A DNA stretch of 64,000 nucleotides from Williamsia herbipolensis (GTDB taxonomy: Bacteria; Actinomycetota; Actinomycetes; Mycobacteriales; Mycobacteriaceae): assembly GCF_000964005.1 (NCBI RefSeq), contig NZ_JXYP01000019.1, forward strand, positions 1 through 64,000, given 5' to 3'. The notes below the pieces were generated by a model. That model was not told the origin of the DNA, made no database searches, and saw only the letters and a list, made by a program, of their open reading frames with translations. Positions 36,633 through 48,425 of the stretch are shown here, in pieces. A program made the position numbers and the translations under genes. Each line of letters begins with the position of its first letter. The first letter of the stretch is position 1.

Positions 36633-37555
36633 GCGGAGGTGTGGGTCCCGGCGCCGAGATGGACGTGTTGTTGGTCACCGGTATGTCCGGCGCCGGTCGC
36701 GGCACGGTCGCCAAGCTGCTCGAGGACCTCGGGTGGTACGTCGCAGACAACGTCCCCGCCTCGCTCATCGCCGACATGGTGTCGGTCGCCCGCTCCGACG
36801 ACCCAGCGCTCACACGGCTGGCCATGGTGATGCGCGCCGGCGCAGCGCGATTCGCCGGTGAGGTCGCCGAGTTGCGCGGCGAGCTCGCCGCCGCGGGCCA
36901 CCGCCCGCGCCTGCTGTTCCTCGACGCCGACGACGCCGCCCTGGTACGGCGGTTCGAACAGGTGCGTCGCCGACATCCGCTGCAGGACAACGGAACCCTG
37001 ATCGAGGCAATCGGTCGGGAACGCTCCGTGCTGAGTACGGTCGCCGAGTCGGCCGACCTCGTGGTCGACACCTCCACGCTGTCGGTCACCGCGCTGCGCG
37101 AGATCGTCGACAACGCCTTCGCCCAGCCCAGCGCGACCGACGTCCGGATCACCCTGCAGTCCTTCGGCTTCAAATACGGTCTGCCGATCGACGCCGACCT
37201 GGTCGCCGACGTGCGCTTCCTGCCCAACCCGTACTGGATCCCGGAGCTGCGGGAGCTCAACGGACTCGATCAGCCCGTGTCGCAGTACGTCCTCCGACAG
37301 GAGGGCGCCGAGGAGTATCTCGCCGCGCTCGAACAGGTCATCCGGCTCACCGCCCGTGGCTACCAGCGAGAAGGCAAGCGCTACATGACCGTCGCTATCG
37401 GGTGCACCGGCGGCAAACACCGCAGCGTCGCGATGTCGCGCGAGATGTGCGGTCGGTTGTCGATCCCGGTGGACCGCGGCGAACAGGGCCCGACGGCCGC
37501 CGAGAACCGCGCGTTCGACGCACGTGTGGCCCATCGCGACCTGGGCCGCGAATGA
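36629..37555 (+). CDS. rapZ: RapZ-family nucleotide-binding protein (Rv1421-like)
   Basis: P-loop protein of the RapZ/YvcJ family; 308 aa. The N-terminal P-loop reads GMSGAGRGT, with Arg-Gly where Lys-Ser/Thr is canonical, as I recall for actinobacterial members. The C-terminal domain ends with the conserved [14 protein letters not shown] and ERL-like [12 protein letters not shown]. In E. coli RapZ controls glmS through small RNAs; that target system is not known here, so role in nucleotide or RNA binding is inferred. It overlaps uvrC and yvcK. Confidence 0.9.
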   Translation: MSGGVGPGAEMDVLLVTGMSGAGRGTVAKLLEDLGWYVADNVPASLIADMVSVARSDDPALTRLAMVMRAGAARFAGEVAELRGELAAAGHRPRLLFLDADDAALVRRFEQVRRRHPLQDNGTLIEAIGRERSVLSTVAESADLVVDTSTLSVTALREIVDNAFAQPSATDVRITLQSFGFKYGLPIDADLVADVRFLPNPYWIPELRELNGLDQPVSQYVLRQEGAEEYLAALEQVIRLTARGYQREGKRYMTVAIGCTGGKHRSVAMSREMCGRLSIPVDRGEQGPTAAENRAFDARVAHRDLGRE

Positions 37556-38622
37556 CCGGCACACACAGGACGGACGGCGTCGACGTCGGCCGGGTGGTCG
37601 CCCTCGGGGGCGGCCACGGTCTGTACGCCACGCTGACCGCCATGCGTCACATCAGCACCGATGTCACCGCCGTCGTGACGGTGGCCGACGACGGCGGTTC
37701 GTCGGGTCGGCTGCGCTCGGAGTTGTCGGTGATCCCGCCCGGCGATCTCCGGATGGCGTTCGCCGCACTGCTCGCCGCCGACGGCGCACACCCGGGTGAC
37801 GGTGACGCCACGACCGACCCGGAACTGTGGGTCACGTTGCTGCAGCACCGATTCGGCGGTCGTGGCGCCCTGGCCGGACATCCCGTCGGCAATCTGGTGC
37901 TCGCCGGTCTCACCGAGGTGTTGGGCGATCCGGTGGCCGCGCTCGACGCGATGGGGGAGTTGTTCGGGGTCACCGGTCGCGTCCTGCCGATGTCGACGGT
38001 GCCGCTGAGCATCGAGGCCGACGTGTCGGGCCTCGAGGTCGATCCCCGGATCAGTCGCAGCATCACCGGACAGGTCGCGGTCGCGACGACACCGGGCAAG
38101 GTACGACGCGTGCGCCTGCTCCCCGCCGACCCACCCGCCTGCCCACAGGCCACCGAGGCGATCAGCGCAGCCGACCTCGTCGTCCTGGGTCCCGGTTCGT
38201 GGTTCTCCAGCGTGATCCCGCACGTACTCATCCCTGATCAGTTGCAGGCCTTGAAGTCCACCGAAGCACGCCGGATGCTCTTCGTGAACCTCGCGCCCGA
38301 ACTCGGTGAGACCAGTGGTTTCTCGGTGGAACGCCATCTGCACGTCCTGCACGCACACGCCTCGGATCTGCGCATCGACGATGTCATCGTCGACGTCGGC
38401 TCCGCACCGGCGGGCCGCGAACGCGACCACGTTGAACGGGCGGCCGCACGGTTCGGTGCGCACCTGCGGGTCGGGGATCTCGCGCGCGAATGCACCCATG
38501 TGCACGATCCGGAGAAATTGGCGGCCATGGTGCATACGCTGTGCGCAGGTTCGGGAGGTGGCTACGCTATCGGGGCGGTCGACGGGACCGACGGCCCGGC
38601 CGGACACGCGGGGGCCCGATGA
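37552..38622 (+). CDS. yvcK: YvcK-family gluconeogenesis/morphogenesis factor (CuvA-like)
   Basis: 356 aa. VVALGGGHGLYATLTAM at the N-terminus is the nucleotide-sugar binding loop, followed by TVADDGGSSGRLRSEL and HPVGNLVLAGL. In Bacillus YvcK binds UDP-GlcNAc and supports growth on gluconeogenic carbon; the mycobacterial homologue links to cell wall synthesis (CuvA). ATG at 37552 overlaps the rapZ stop. The rapZ-yvcK-whiA order is conserved across Gram-positives. Confidence 0.93.
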   Translation: MTGTHRTDGVDVGRVVALGGGHGLYATLTAMRHISTDVTAVVTVADDGGSSGRLRSELSVIPPGDLRMAFAALLAADGAHPGDGDATTDPELWVTLLQHRFGGRGALAGHPVGNLVLAGLTEVLGDPVAALDAMGELFGVTGRVLPMSTVPLSIEADVSGLEVDPRISRSITGQVAVATTPGKVRRVRLLPADPPACPQATEAISAADLVVLGPGSWFSSVIPHVLIPDQLQALKSTEARRMLFVNLAPELGETSGFSVERHLHVLHAHASDLRIDDVIVDVGSAPAGRERDHVERAAARFGAHLRVGDLARECTHVHDPEKLAAMVHTLCAGSGGGYAIGAVDGTDGPAGHAGAR

Positions 38623-38740
38623 GTCACCGGCCCGGGCATGATCGTCTGGGCGAGGCCGGCACCGCACGACGACGTCGCGACGTGCACCGCAACCCGACGC
38701 GACACATCTGGGGATCACCCCGGCAGGAGGACGACAACCG

Positions 38741-39724
38741 GTGGCGATGACAGCAGCCGTCAAGGACGAGCTGAGTCGACTCGTGGTCACGCAGACCAGC
38801 TGTCGCAGGGCCGAGGTGTCGGCATTGCTGCGTTTCGCCGGCGGACTCCACATCGTGGCCGGACGCGTGGTGGTGGAGGCCGAGGTCGATCTCGGCAACG
38901 TCGCCCGACGGCTGCGCAAGGAGATCTTCGATCTCTACGGCTACAACTCCGAGGTCCACGTCCTGCGCAGCGGCGGACTCCGCAAGAGCGCCCGCTACAT
39001 CGTCCGCGTCACCAAGGACGGCGAGGCCCTCGCCCGCCAGACGGGCCTCCTCGACATGCGCGGTCGTCCGGTGCGCGGACTGCCGGCACAGGTCGTCGGT
39101 GGCGGTGTCGCCGACGCCGAGGCGGCCTGGCGCGGTGCCTTCCTCGCCCACGGATCGCTCACCGAACCCGGCCGTTCCTCGGCTCTCGAGGTGAGTTGCC
39201 CTGGACCCGAGGCGGCGCTGGCACTCGTCGGCGCGGCCCGTCGACTCGGTGTGGCCGCCAAGGCCCGCGAGGTCCGCGGAGCCGATCGCGTCGTCATCCG
39301 TGACGGTGAGGCCATTGGCGCGCTGCTCACCCGGATGGGCGCGCAGGACACACGGCTCACGTGGGAGGAACGCCGGATGCGCCGCGAGGTCCGCGCCACC
39401 GCGAACCGGCTCGCCAACTTCGACGACGCGAACCTGCGTCGGTCGGCTCGCGCGGCGGTCGCCGCAGCAGCCCGAGTGGAACGTGCCCTCGACATCCTCG
39501 GCGACACCGTTCCCGACCACCTGCTCAACGCGGGCCGGCTACGGGTGCAGCACCGCCAGGCCTCGCTCGAGGAACTCGGCCAGCTCGCCGATCCGCCGAT
39601 GACGAAGGACGCGGTCGCCGGCCGCATCCGCCGACTGCTGTCCATGGCCGACAAGAAGGCACGCACCGACGGCATCCCCGACACCGAGTCGGCCGTGACG
39701 TCGGAACTGCTCGACGAGGCCTGA
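38741..39724 (+). CDS. whiA: WhiA sporulation/cell-division regulator
   Basis: DNA-binding protein with an N-terminal degenerate LAGLIDADG-like domain (residues ~5-215) and a C-terminal helix-turn-helix ([25 protein letters not shown], near residues 270-310); 327 aa. In Streptomyces it activates sporulation septation with WhiB; in non-sporulating relatives it affects division. GTG at 38741 lies 10 nt after AGGAGG (38725-38730); the ATG two codons later is the alternative. Confidence 0.96.
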   Translation: MAMTAAVKDELSRLVVTQTSCRRAEVSALLRFAGGLHIVAGRVVVEAEVDLGNVARRLRKEIFDLYGYNSEVHVLRSGGLRKSARYIVRVTKDGEALARQTGLLDMRGRPVRGLPAQVVGGGVADAEAAWRGAFLAHGSLTEPGRSSALEVSCPGPEAALALVGAARRLGVAAKAREVRGADRVVIRDGEAIGALLTRMGAQDTRLTWEERRMRREVRATANRLANFDDANLRRSARAAVAAAARVERALDILGDTVPDHLLNAGRLRVQHRQASLEELGQLADPPMTKDAVAGRIRRLLSMADKKARTDGIPDTESAVTSELLDEA

Positions 39725-39762
39725 CGATCCGGCCTGGCGGCGCCGCGTGAGCGGGCTCCGTT

Positions 39763-40836
<1,074 letters not shown>

Positions 40837-40857
40837 CAGGTCGGCCGGATCCCACTC

Positions 40858-42069
40858 ATGGCACTCGCATCGCTGAAAGATCTGCTCGACTCCGGGGTGT
40901 CCGGGCGCACCGTGCTGGTGCGGTCGGACCTCAACGTCCCGCTGGACGGCACCACGATCACCGACGCCGGGCGCATCATCGCCTCGGCACCGACGATCGC
41001 GGCGCTGGCCGACGCGGGCGCGTCGGTGATCGTGACCGCGCACCTGGGACGCCCGAAGGGCGCGCCCGACCCGGCGTTCTCGCTCGGACCTGTCGCCACA
41101 CGGCTCGGAGAGGAGCTCGGACGCAACGTCCAGCTCGCCTCCGACGTCGTCGGTACCGATGCGCTGGCTCGGGCCGAGGGACTCACCGACGGTGATGTGC
41201 TTCTGCTGGAGAACATCCGGTTCGACCCGCGGGAGACCTCGAAGGACCCCGCAGAGCGGGGGAAGCTCGCCGAGGCGCTCGTCGAGCTCGTCGGCGACGA
41301 CGGCGCGTTCGTCTCCGACGGTTTCGGTGTCGTCCACCGCGAGCAGGCATCGGTGTACGACGTCGCGAAGCTCCTGCCGCACTACGCCGGTGGGCTCGTC
41401 GAGTCCGAGGTGAAGGTTCTCGAGAAGCTCGCCGCCGAGGTGGCCCGTCCGTACGCCGTCGTCCTGGGCGGGTCGAAGGTGTCCGACAAGCTCGGGGTCA
41501 TCGAGGCCCTCGCACCGAAGGTCGACACACTCGTCATCGGCGGCGGCATGGCGTTCACGTTCCTGGTCGCCCAGGGGCTCTCGGTCGGCAACTCGCTTCT
41601 GCAGGACGATCAGGTGGGGGTCTGCAAAGACCTCCTCGAGCGATTCGGCGATGTGATCCACCTGCCCGTCGACGTGGTCATCGGCGATTCGTTCTCGGCC
41701 GACGCCGAGGCGAAGACCGTTGCCGTGCAGGACATCCCGGACGGCTGGATGGGTCTCGACATCGGGCCGGAATCGGTCAAGCGGTTCGCCGCGGTGCTCT
41801 CGGGCGCCCAGACGATCTTCTGGAACGGCCCGTCGGGTGTGTTCGAGTTCGACAAGTTCGCCGCGGGTACCCGCGGTGTGGCCGAGGCCATCGCCGCAGC
41901 CACCGCCGACGGCGCGTTCAGCGTGGTCGGTGGCGGCGACTCGGCCGCCGCGGTGCGCCATCTCGGTCTCGCCGACGAGGCGTTCTCGCACATCTCGACC
42001 GGCGGTGGCGCATCGCTGGAGTACCTCGAAGGCAAAGAGCTGCCGGGGCTGAAAGTTCTGGAGGACTGA
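40858..42069 (+). CDS. pgk: Phosphoglycerate kinase
   Basis: Transfers phosphate from 1,3-bisphosphoglycerate to ADP; 403 aa. [10 protein letters not shown] near residue 22, HLGRPKG near residue 63, [10 protein letters not shown] near residue 203 and the nucleotide-binding GGGDSAAAV near residue 360 are present. It starts 21 nt after gap, and its end carries the GGAGGA that serves tpiA. Confidence 0.98.
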   Translation: MALASLKDLLDSGVSGRTVLVRSDLNVPLDGTTITDAGRIIASAPTIAALADAGASVIVTAHLGRPKGAPDPAFSLGPVATRLGEELGRNVQLASDVVGTDALARAEGLTDGDVLLLENIRFDPRETSKDPAERGKLAEALVELVGDDGAFVSDGFGVVHREQASVYDVAKLLPHYAGGLVESEVKVLEKLAAEVARPYAVVLGGSKVSDKLGVIEALAPKVDTLVIGGGMAFTFLVAQGLSVGNSLLQDDQVGVCKDLLERFGDVIHLPVDVVIGDSFSADAEAKTVAVQDIPDGWMGLDIGPESVKRFAAVLSGAQTIFWNGPSGVFEFDKFAAGTRGVAEAIAAATADGAFSVVGGGDSAAAVRHLGLADEAFSHISTGGGASLEYLEGKELPGLKVLED

Positions 42070-42076
42070 CCCGATC

Positions 42077-42865
42077 GTGGCCACCCGCAAGCCGCTCATC
42101 GCCGGCAACTGGAAGTGCAATCTCAACCACCTCGAGGCCATCGCCCTGGTGCAGAAGATCGCGTTCGCGCTGCCCGCGAAGTACTTCGACAAGGTCGACG
42201 TCACCGTCATCCCGCCGTTCACCGACATCCGGAGCGTGCAGACCGTCATCGACGGCGACAAGCTGTTGCTGACCTACGGGGCGCAGGACCTCTCGCAGCA
42301 CGATTCGGGCGCCTACACCGGTGAGATCAGTGGCGCGTTCCTCGCGAAGCTCGGGTGCACCTACGTGGTGGTCGGGCACTCCGAGCGTCGCACCCTGCAC
42401 GCCGAGACCGACGAGGTCGTCCTCGGCAAGACCACGGCCGCGCTGCGCCACGGCCTCACGCCGATCGTGTGCATCGGCGAGGGGCTCGAGATCCGCGAGG
42501 CCGGCGATCACGTCTCGTACAACGTGGAGCAGCTCAAGGGTTCACTGGCCGGGTTGACCGCCGAGCAGATCGCGAAGGTCGTCATCGCCTACGAACCGGT
42601 GTGGGCCATCGGAACCGGCCGGGTGGCGAGTGCGGCCGACGCCCAGGAGGTGTGCGCGGCGATCCGTTCGACGCTCGCCGAACTGGCCGACGCCGAGGTC
42701 GCGGCATCGGTGCGGGTCCTCTACGGCGGCTCGGTGAGCTCGAAGAACGTCGGTGAGATCGTCGGTCAGACCGATGTCGACGGTGCCCTCGTGGGCGGTG
42801 CGTCGCTCAAGTCCGACGAGTTCGCGACCCTCTCGGCGATCGCCGCCGGTGGGCCCCTGCCCTGA
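42077..42865 (+). CDS. tpiA: Triosephosphate isomerase
   Basis: Interconverts DHAP and glyceraldehyde 3-phosphate; 262 aa TIM barrel. Active-site residues are Lys in GNWKCN, His in VVGHSERR near residue 98 and Glu in [11 protein letters not shown] near residue 172; YGGSVSSKN binds phosphate. GTG at 42077 is 7 nt after the pgk stop with GGAGGA upstream. Confidence 0.98.
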   Translation: MATRKPLIAGNWKCNLNHLEAIALVQKIAFALPAKYFDKVDVTVIPPFTDIRSVQTVIDGDKLLLTYGAQDLSQHDSGAYTGEISGAFLAKLGCTYVVVGHSERRTLHAETDEVVLGKTTAALRHGLTPIVCIGEGLEIREAGDHVSYNVEQLKGSLAGLTAEQIAKVVIAYEPVWAIGTGRVASAADAQEVCAAIRSTLAELADAEVAASVRVLYGGSVSSKNVGEIVGQTDVDGALVGGASLKSDEFATLSAIAAGGPLP

Positions 42866-42945
42866 TCGGGGCCGATCACCACGTAGACTCCCATTGCGTT
42901 CGCGGCATCCGCCGTGCTCGCGTGACGACCAAAGGACCCTCGGCA

Positions 42946-43179
42946 GTGAAGCTCGTCTTGGACATCGGATTGGTGATCACCAGTGTTCTCATGGTGGTCC
43001 TCGTGCTGCTGCACCGCGGCAAGGGCGGCGGCCTGTCGTCGCTCTTCGGTGGCGGCGTCCAGTCGAGCCTGTCCGGATCGAGCGTCGTCGAGCGCAACCT
43101 GGACCGCCTGACGATCTTCGTCGGCATCATCTGGTTCATCTTCATCCTCGGCATCGGCCTGGACATCAAGCTCTCCTGA
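42946..43179 (+). CDS. secG: Protein-export membrane protein SecG
   Basis: Auxiliary subunit of the SecYEG channel; 77 aa with two transmembrane helices (residues ~3-22 and ~55-73) and the conserved loop [15 protein letters not shown] between them. GTG at 42946 is preferred over 42922 because AAAGGACC lies about 9 nt upstream of it and the product then matches family length. The tpiA-secG linkage is widespread in bacteria. Confidence 0.95.
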   Translation: MKLVLDIGLVITSVLMVVLVLLHRGKGGGLSSLFGGGVQSSLSGSSVVERNLDRLTIFVGIIWFIFILGIGLDIKLS

Positions 43180-43222
43180 CCCACGACGCGCCACTCGGCC
43201 TGCCGTCGCAGGCGGGACGCGC

Positions 43223-43228
43223 GATACT
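43223..43228 (+). promoter_or_regulatory. Possible leaderless -10 element of ppc
   Basis: GATACT, 6 nt before the ppc ATG at 43235. The first base departs from TANNNT, so support is weaker than for the other cases. Confidence 0.35.
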
Positions 43229-43234
43229 GGTGGG

Positions 43235-46105
43235 ATGACGGAACAGTCCGCGATGGCGGAACAGGGCAGGGCCTCAAGCGGTCCCGAGTCGACCACCCCC
43301 TCCGAGACCTTCGCTGCGCCGTCGGACGCACCGGTCACCTCGACCGCCACCGGCCGCGCGGCCACCGAACCCCTGCGCGAGGACATCCGCCTGCTCGGCG
43401 GACTGCTCGGCGACATCGTCCGCGAACACGCCGGCACCGAGATCTTCGACCTGGTCGAGCGCGCGCGCGTCGAGTCGTTCCGTGTCCGCAGGTCCGAGAT
43501 CGACCGCGGTGAGCTCGCCGACACCCTCTCGGGCGTCGATGTCTCCGAGGCGATCCCGGTGATCCGGGCGTTCAGCCACTTCGCGCTGCTGGCGAATCTC
43601 GCCGAGGACATCCACCGCGAGCGGCGACGCGCCGTCCACGTCCGCGCCGGGGATCCTCCGGTGGCGAGCAGTCTCGCGGCCACCCACGCCAAACTCGACG
43701 CCGCCGGTCTCGACGACGCCGCCGTGGGCAAGGCACTGGCCGACGCCGTGGTGGTCCCCGTCATCACCGCGCACCCCACCGAGACCCGACGCCGGACGGT
43801 GTTCGAGACCCAGCGCCGCATCACCGACCTCATGCGTTTCCGTGGTCGCACCGAGCTGACGCCCGCCGAGGACGACGAGGTGGTCGCCGGACTGCGGCGA
43901 CAGATCCTGACGCTGTGGCAGACGGCCCTCATCCGACTCGAGCGACTGCGCATCGAGGACGAGATCGAGGTCGGGCTGCGCTACTACGACGCGGCGTTCT
44001 TCGAGGTGATCCCCGCGATCAACGCATCGTTGCGGGCCGATCTGCGCACCCGGTACCCCGACGCCGGTCTCGGTGACGACCCGATCCTGCGGATGGGCTC
44101 CTGGATCGGCGGCGACCGTGACGGGAACCCGTTCGTCACCGACCGGATCGTCGCGATGGCGACCGGCCGCGCCGCCCAGACGGCCCTCACCCACCACCTC
44201 GAGCAGTTGACGACCCTCGCCCAGGAACTGAGCATGTCGTCGCGCCTGGTCACGGTCAGCGACGCGGTCATCGAACTCGGTGGCGGCGAGGAGGGGGACG
44301 TCGCGACCGACGAGCCCTACCGTCTCGCGCTGCGCCACATCCGTTCCCGCCTGCTGGCGACCGCCCGGCACCGGTTCGGCGACGAGGTCGCGCCGTTGGC
44401 CGACTCCTTCGTCGACACCGCCGCCGAGCCCTACGCGGTGGCCGCCGACCTGCTCGCCGATCTCGACGTGATCGACGCCTCGCTCCGTGACAACCGCGAT
44501 TCGGCGCTCGCCGACGACCGGCTCCTGACCCTGCGGGAAGCGGTGCGCACGTTCGGGTTCCACCTCTCCGGGCTCGACATGCGGCAGAACTCCGACATCC
44601 ACGAGGAGGTCGTGGGCGAGCTGTTGGCGTGGGCCGGTGTCCACGACGACTACGCGGGCCTCGACGAGCCCGCGCGCGTAGAACTGCTCGTCCGTGAGCT
44701 CTCGGACCGTCGACCCCTCATCCGTCCCGGCGCGGAGCTCGGTGAGCTCGCCGCGAAGGAGCTCGCCATCGTCACCGCGGGCGCGAAAGCCGTCGCCGAC
44801 TACGGACCCGAAGCAGTCCCCAACTACATCATCAGCATGTGCACCTCGGTCAGCGACATGCTCGAGGCGATGATCATGCTCAAGGAAGCCGGACTGTTCG
44901 ACCCGGGGTCGGCGGAGCAGGGGCCCCGCTGTTCGGTGCGCGTGGTGCCGCTGTTCGAGACCATCGAGGATCTGCAGCAGGGCGCGGCGACCCTGCTCGC
45001 CGTGCTCGACGTGCCGCTCTACCGCGATCTCGTCGCCGCGCAGGGCGACATCCAGGAGATCATGCTGGGCTACTCCGACTCCAACAAGGACGGCGGCTAC
45101 CTCGCCGCGAACTGGGCTCTCTACCGCGCCGAGCTCGACCTCGTGGAGGCCGCCGAGAAGGCGGGTATCCGCCTGCGGTTGTTCCACGGCCGCGGCGGCA
45201 CCGTCGGTCGCGGCGGTGGCCCGAGCTACGACGCGATCCTCGCGCAGCCGCCCGGCGCCGTACAGGGGTCGCTGCGCATCACCGAGCAGGGTGAGGTCAT
45301 CGCGGCCAAATACGCCGAGCCGGTGCTGGCGCGTCGGAACCTCGAGACACTGCTCGCCGCCACCATCGAGTCGACCCTGCTCGACACCGAGGGGCTCGGT
45401 GACGCCGCCGACGGCGCCTACGAGATCCTCGACGACCTCGCCGCGCGCGCACGGTCGGCGTACAGCGCGCTGGTCCACGACACCCCCGGATTCGTCGAGT
45501 ACTTCACCTCCTCGACGCCGCTTTCGGAGATCGGTGCGCTCAACATCGGCAGCCGACCGGCCTCGCGCAAGCAGACCGAGAAGATCTCGGACCTGCGTGC
45601 GATCCCGTGGGTGCTGTCGTGGACGCAGTGTCGTGTGATGCTTCCGGGTTGGTACGGGACGGGTTCGGCGTTCGAGGAGTGGATCGACGGTGACGACGGG
45701 CGTCTCGAGACACTGCGCGGCTACTACCGGCAGTGGCCGTTCTTCCGGACGGTCATGTCGAACATGGCGCAGGTGCTCGCGAAGTCCGATCTCGGTCTCG
45801 CCGAACGGTATTCACACCTCGTGGCCGACGAGGAGCTGCGTGCGCGGGTATTCGGCATGATCGTCGACGAGCACCGCCGCACGACCGCGATGTACTTCGC
45901 GATCACCGAGTCCGACGACCTGCTGGCCGACAACCCGTCGTTGGCCCGCTCGGTGTTCAACCGGTTCCCCTACCTCGAGCCGCTCAACCTTCTGCAGCTC
46001 GAACTGCTGCGCCGTTTCCGTGCCGGCGACGACTCACCGCAGGTCCGGCGCGGGATCCAACTCACCATGAACGGCCTCGCCACAGCGCTGCGCAACAGCG
46101 GGTAG
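43235..46105 (+). CDS. ppc: Phosphoenolpyruvate carboxylase
   Basis: Anaplerotic carboxylation of PEP to oxaloacetate; 956 aa. The first ~45 residues are low-complexity (Ser/Thr/Pro/Ala). The catalytic His is in [11 protein letters not shown] near residue 178; further motifs are [31 protein letters not shown] near residue 612 and [14 protein letters not shown] near residue 650. It is convergent with the tetR-type gene, with only 11 bp between stops and no terminator visible. Confidence 0.97.
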   Translation: MTEQSAMAEQGRASSGPESTTPSETFAAPSDAPVTSTATGRAATEPLREDIRLLGGLLGDIVREHAGTEIFDLVERARVESFRVRRSEIDRGELADTLSGVDVSEAIPVIRAFSHFALLANLAEDIHRERRRAVHVRAGDPPVASSLAATHAKLDAAGLDDAAVGKALADAVVVPVITAHPTETRRRTVFETQRRITDLMRFRGRTELTPAEDDEVVAGLRRQILTLWQTALIRLERLRIEDEIEVGLRYYDAAFFEVIPAINASLRADLRTRYPDAGLGDDPILRMGSWIGGDRDGNPFVTDRIVAMATGRAAQTALTHHLEQLTTLAQELSMSSRLVTVSDAVIELGGGEEGDVATDEPYRLALRHIRSRLLATARHRFGDEVAPLADSFVDTAAEPYAVAADLLADLDVIDASLRDNRDSALADDRLLTLREAVRTFGFHLSGLDMRQNSDIHEEVVGELLAWAGVHDDYAGLDEPARVELLVRELSDRRPLIRPGAELGELAAKELAIVTAGAKAVADYGPEAVPNYIISMCTSVSDMLEAMIMLKEAGLFDPGSAEQGPRCSVRVVPLFETIEDLQQGAATLLAVLDVPLYRDLVAAQGDIQEIMLGYSDSNKDGGYLAANWALYRAELDLVEAAEKAGIRLRLFHGRGGTVGRGGGPSYDAILAQPPGAVQGSLRITEQGEVIAAKYAEPVLARRNLETLLAATIESTLLDTEGLGDAADGAYEILDDLAARARSAYSALVHDTPGFVEYFTSSTPLSEIGALNIGSRPASRKQTEKISDLRAIPWVLSWTQCRVMLPGWYGTGSAFEEWIDGDDGRLETLRGYYRQWPFFRTVMSNMAQVLAKSDLGLAERYSHLVADEELRARVFGMIVDEHRRTTAMYFAITESDDLLADNPSLARSVFNRFPYLEPLNLLQLELLRRFRAGDDSPQVRRGIQLTMNGLATALRNSG

Positions 46106-46116
46106 CGGTTCGGGGT

Positions 46117-46665
46117 TCAGCGGGCGGTGAAGACCGCGAACACCTCGTGCAGTTCGTCGGCGTGCAGCGGCCCGAGGGCATCGCGGTTGTGCAGGAATCC
46201 GATGCCGGCGAACAGCAGTGCCGCCGCGCGGACCTCGGCCGTCCGCTGGTCGAATCCCGATTCGATGAGGGCGTCGCGGACCATGGTCACGACGAGGCGG
46301 TCCATCGCGCGCACGGCATCGGCGACCGTGGCGTCGCTGCGCGCCCATTCACGCATCGCGACCTCGACCGCGCGGACCCGCTCGTCGAACAGCGTGCCGG
46401 CCATGGCGACGATCCGCTCGGCCGGTGGCAGCGAGCCCAGCTCGGTGACCCGCGCCATGTTCGCGGCCTGCAGTTCCTGCCATCGATGCGCGACGGCGAC
46501 CATGAGCGCGTCGATGTCGGTGAAGTGCCAGTAGAAGCTGCCCTTGGTGACACCGAGTTGCTCGCACAACCGGGAGATCTTGACCCCGGCGACGCCCTCG
46601 GCGACGAGCAGATCGAACGCCGCGTTGACCCAGTCCTCGACCGTCAGGCGGGTGGAACGCGCCAT
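46117..46665 (-). CDS. TetR-family transcriptional regulator
   Basis: 182 aa. The N-terminal helix-turn-helix covers residues ~10-55 (GVAGVKISRLCEQLGVTKGSFYWHF), followed by a variable ligand-binding domain. It is the last gene of the tkt-tal-zwf-opcA-pgl group: the ATG lies 8 nt after the pgl stop, and GAGGG from the pgl end is its ribosome binding site. A regulator at the operon's tail could control the operon itself or an unrelated target; no operator was identified. Confidence 0.85.
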   Translation of the reverse strand: MARSTRLTVEDWVNAAFDLLVAEGVAGVKISRLCEQLGVTKGSFYWHFTDIDALMVAVAHRWQELQAANMARVTELGSLPPAERIVAMAGTLFDERVRAVEVAMREWARSDATVADAVRAMDRLVVTMVRDALIESGFDQRTAEVRAAALLFAGIGFLHNRDALGPLHADELHEVFAVFTAR

Positions 46666-46673
46666 CTACGCCC

Positions 46674-47465
46674 TCACAGGGGATGGGCGGCGTCGGGATC
46701 GAGCGACGACGCGGCGGGGGAGTCGAGGAACCACACGGTCGCCTCGCTGCCGTGGACGGCCGCACATGGCCACTGCCCGGCGTCACCGCCGGTGATGCCG
46801 GCGGCGGCGGCCTCCGCCTTGTCCTCGCCGGCGACGAGGAACCAGACCTCCCGGGAGCGACACACCACCGGGACGGTCAGCGTGATCCGTCGCGGCGGCG
46901 GCTTGGGGGAGTCGTGCACCGACACGACGGTGTCGTCACGTTCGGCGAGGGCGGGGGTGTGGGGGAACAGCGAGTTGATGTGTCCCTCACCGCCCATGCC
47001 CAGCAGGTGGACGTCGAAGGCGGGGCTCGCCGCGCCGTGACCGGCGTCGGAGAGCCATTGCCGGTACTGGCCGGCCGCGGCCTCGATGTCGTCGCCGAAC
47101 TCGCCGTCCGAGGGTGCCATCACGAACACCCGCGACGCGTCGACGGGGACGTGGTCGAGGAGTGCGTCGGACAGCTGCTTGTGATTGCGCTCGTCGTCGT
47201 CGCCCGCGACGAACCGCTCGTCGCCGAACCACAGGTCGAGTCGGGCCCAGTCGAGCGGATCGTCGGCCGCCGATGCGGCGTTGTCGCGCAACCATTCCGC
47301 GATCGCGACCCCATTGCTTCCGCCGGTGAGGACGAGCGACGCCGAACCGCGCTCGCGCTGCGCGGTCACCAGGGTGTGCACCAGCCGGGTACCCGCGGCG
47401 TCGATCAGGGCGGCTTTGTCGTCGGCGACGACGACCTCGGGCACGGGACGTTCGACCGATGTCAT
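46674..47465 (-). CDS. pgl: 6-phosphogluconolactonase
   Basis: Hydrolyses 6-phosphogluconolactone in the oxidative pentose phosphate pathway; 263 aa of the DevB/NagB-like fold. LVLTGGSNGVAIAEWL near residues 44-59, LWFGDERFV near residue 78 and GMGGEGHINSLFP near residue 155 are the substrate motifs. ATG at 47465 overlaps the opcA stop (ATGA). Confidence 0.95.
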   Translation of the reverse strand: MTSVERPVPEVVVADDKAALIDAAGTRLVHTLVTAQRERGSASLVLTGGSNGVAIAEWLRDNAASAADDPLDWARLDLWFGDERFVAGDDDERNHKQLSDALLDHVPVDASRVFVMAPSDGEFGDDIEAAAGQYRQWLSDAGHGAASPAFDVHLLGMGGEGHINSLFPHTPALAERDDTVVSVHDSPKPPPRRITLTVPVVCRSREVWFLVAGEDKAEAAAAGITGGDAGQWPCAAVHGSEATVWFLDSPAASSLDPDAAHPL

Positions 47466-48388
47466 GCCGACACCCCTTCTGCCGATTCGCGGCTGATCTG
47501 CGCGGCACCCTGGAGCGCCAGGTGGTACACCTCGTCGGGATCGAGTCGACGGAGTTCCTCGGCGATGCAGTCACGCACACCGCGGGTGCTCATCGCGACA
47601 CGCCCGTCGGGCTTGCCGGGGTTCGACAGCACGGCGTTGTTGTTGCCGTCGACGGCGAGGACCAACGGCCCGCTCGCCCGCTCGAGGCGGACCTCGAAGC
47701 TGCCGATGTGCCGCTGGGTGTCCACGCCGAGCTGTGCGCGCAGCCATCCCGCGAGCAGGTCGATCGACGGCGACCGGTCGGGCCCGCTCACCACGACACG
47801 CTCGACCGGCTCGTGCGGGGGTCGGTCGAGGGCGGCGGTGAGGATCGCGCGCCAGTACGTGATCTGCGCCCACACGAGGTCGGAGTCACCCGGGGCGTAA
47901 CCGGCGAGCCGCTCGCCGAGGATCGTGTTCGGGTCGTTCGCCTTCGCCGCATCGGTGATGCGACGGGTGCCCAGGCGCCCGACCGGGTCGGCGGCGGGCT
48001 CGCTGGGCGCCTCCCCGGGCCACCAGGTGACCACCGGGGTGTCGGGCAGCAGGAACGGCACCACGACGCTCTCGGCGTGCTCGGCGAGCTCGCCGTAGAG
48101 ACGCAGCACCACCACCTCCGAGGCGCCGGCATCTCCACCAACGCGTATCTGGGCGTCGAGACGTGCTGCGGCAGCACGGTTTCCGAGCGACACCACGATC
48201 ACCCGACAGGGATGCTCCCGGCTGGCGTCGTTGGCGGCCTCGATCGCGCCCTCGGTCGGCTCACCCTCGTCGGCGCACACCACCAGGGTGAGCACCCGAC
48301 CGAGGGTGACCGCGCCACCGGACTCGCGCATCTTCACGAGCTTCTTGCTGACCTTCTCGGTCGTCGTCGCGGGCAGGTCGAGAATCAT
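47462..48388 (-). CDS. opcA: Glucose-6-phosphate dehydrogenase assembly protein OpcA
   Basis: 308 aa, the actinobacterial OpcA that assists and activates G6PDH (Zwf) and is found only with it. It starts MILDLPATTTEKVSKKLVKMR, typical for the family, and has no catalytic motif of its own. GAAGGA lies 8 nt before ATG 48388. Position between zwf and pgl is the standard arrangement. Confidence 0.93.
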   Translation of the reverse strand: MILDLPATTTEKVSKKLVKMRESGGAVTLGRVLTLVVCADEGEPTEGAIEAANDASREHPCRVIVVSLGNRAAAARLDAQIRVGGDAGASEVVVLRLYGELAEHAESVVVPFLLPDTPVVTWWPGEAPSEPAADPVGRLGTRRITDAAKANDPNTILGERLAGYAPGDSDLVWAQITYWRAILTAALDRPPHEPVERVVVSGPDRSPSIDLLAGWLRAQLGVDTQRHIGSFEVRLERASGPLVLAVDGNNNAVLSNPGKPDGRVAMSTRGVRDCIAEELRRLDPDEVYHLALQGAAQISRESAEGVSA

Positions 48389-48425
48389 CGGGAGTGTTCC
48401 TTCACGGGAGAAGATCGCGAGAGCT

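Noticed and set aside
46106-46116. Terminator between ppc and the tetR-type gene
   Set aside because: Only 11 bp separate the stops and no hairpin could be drawn in or around them.
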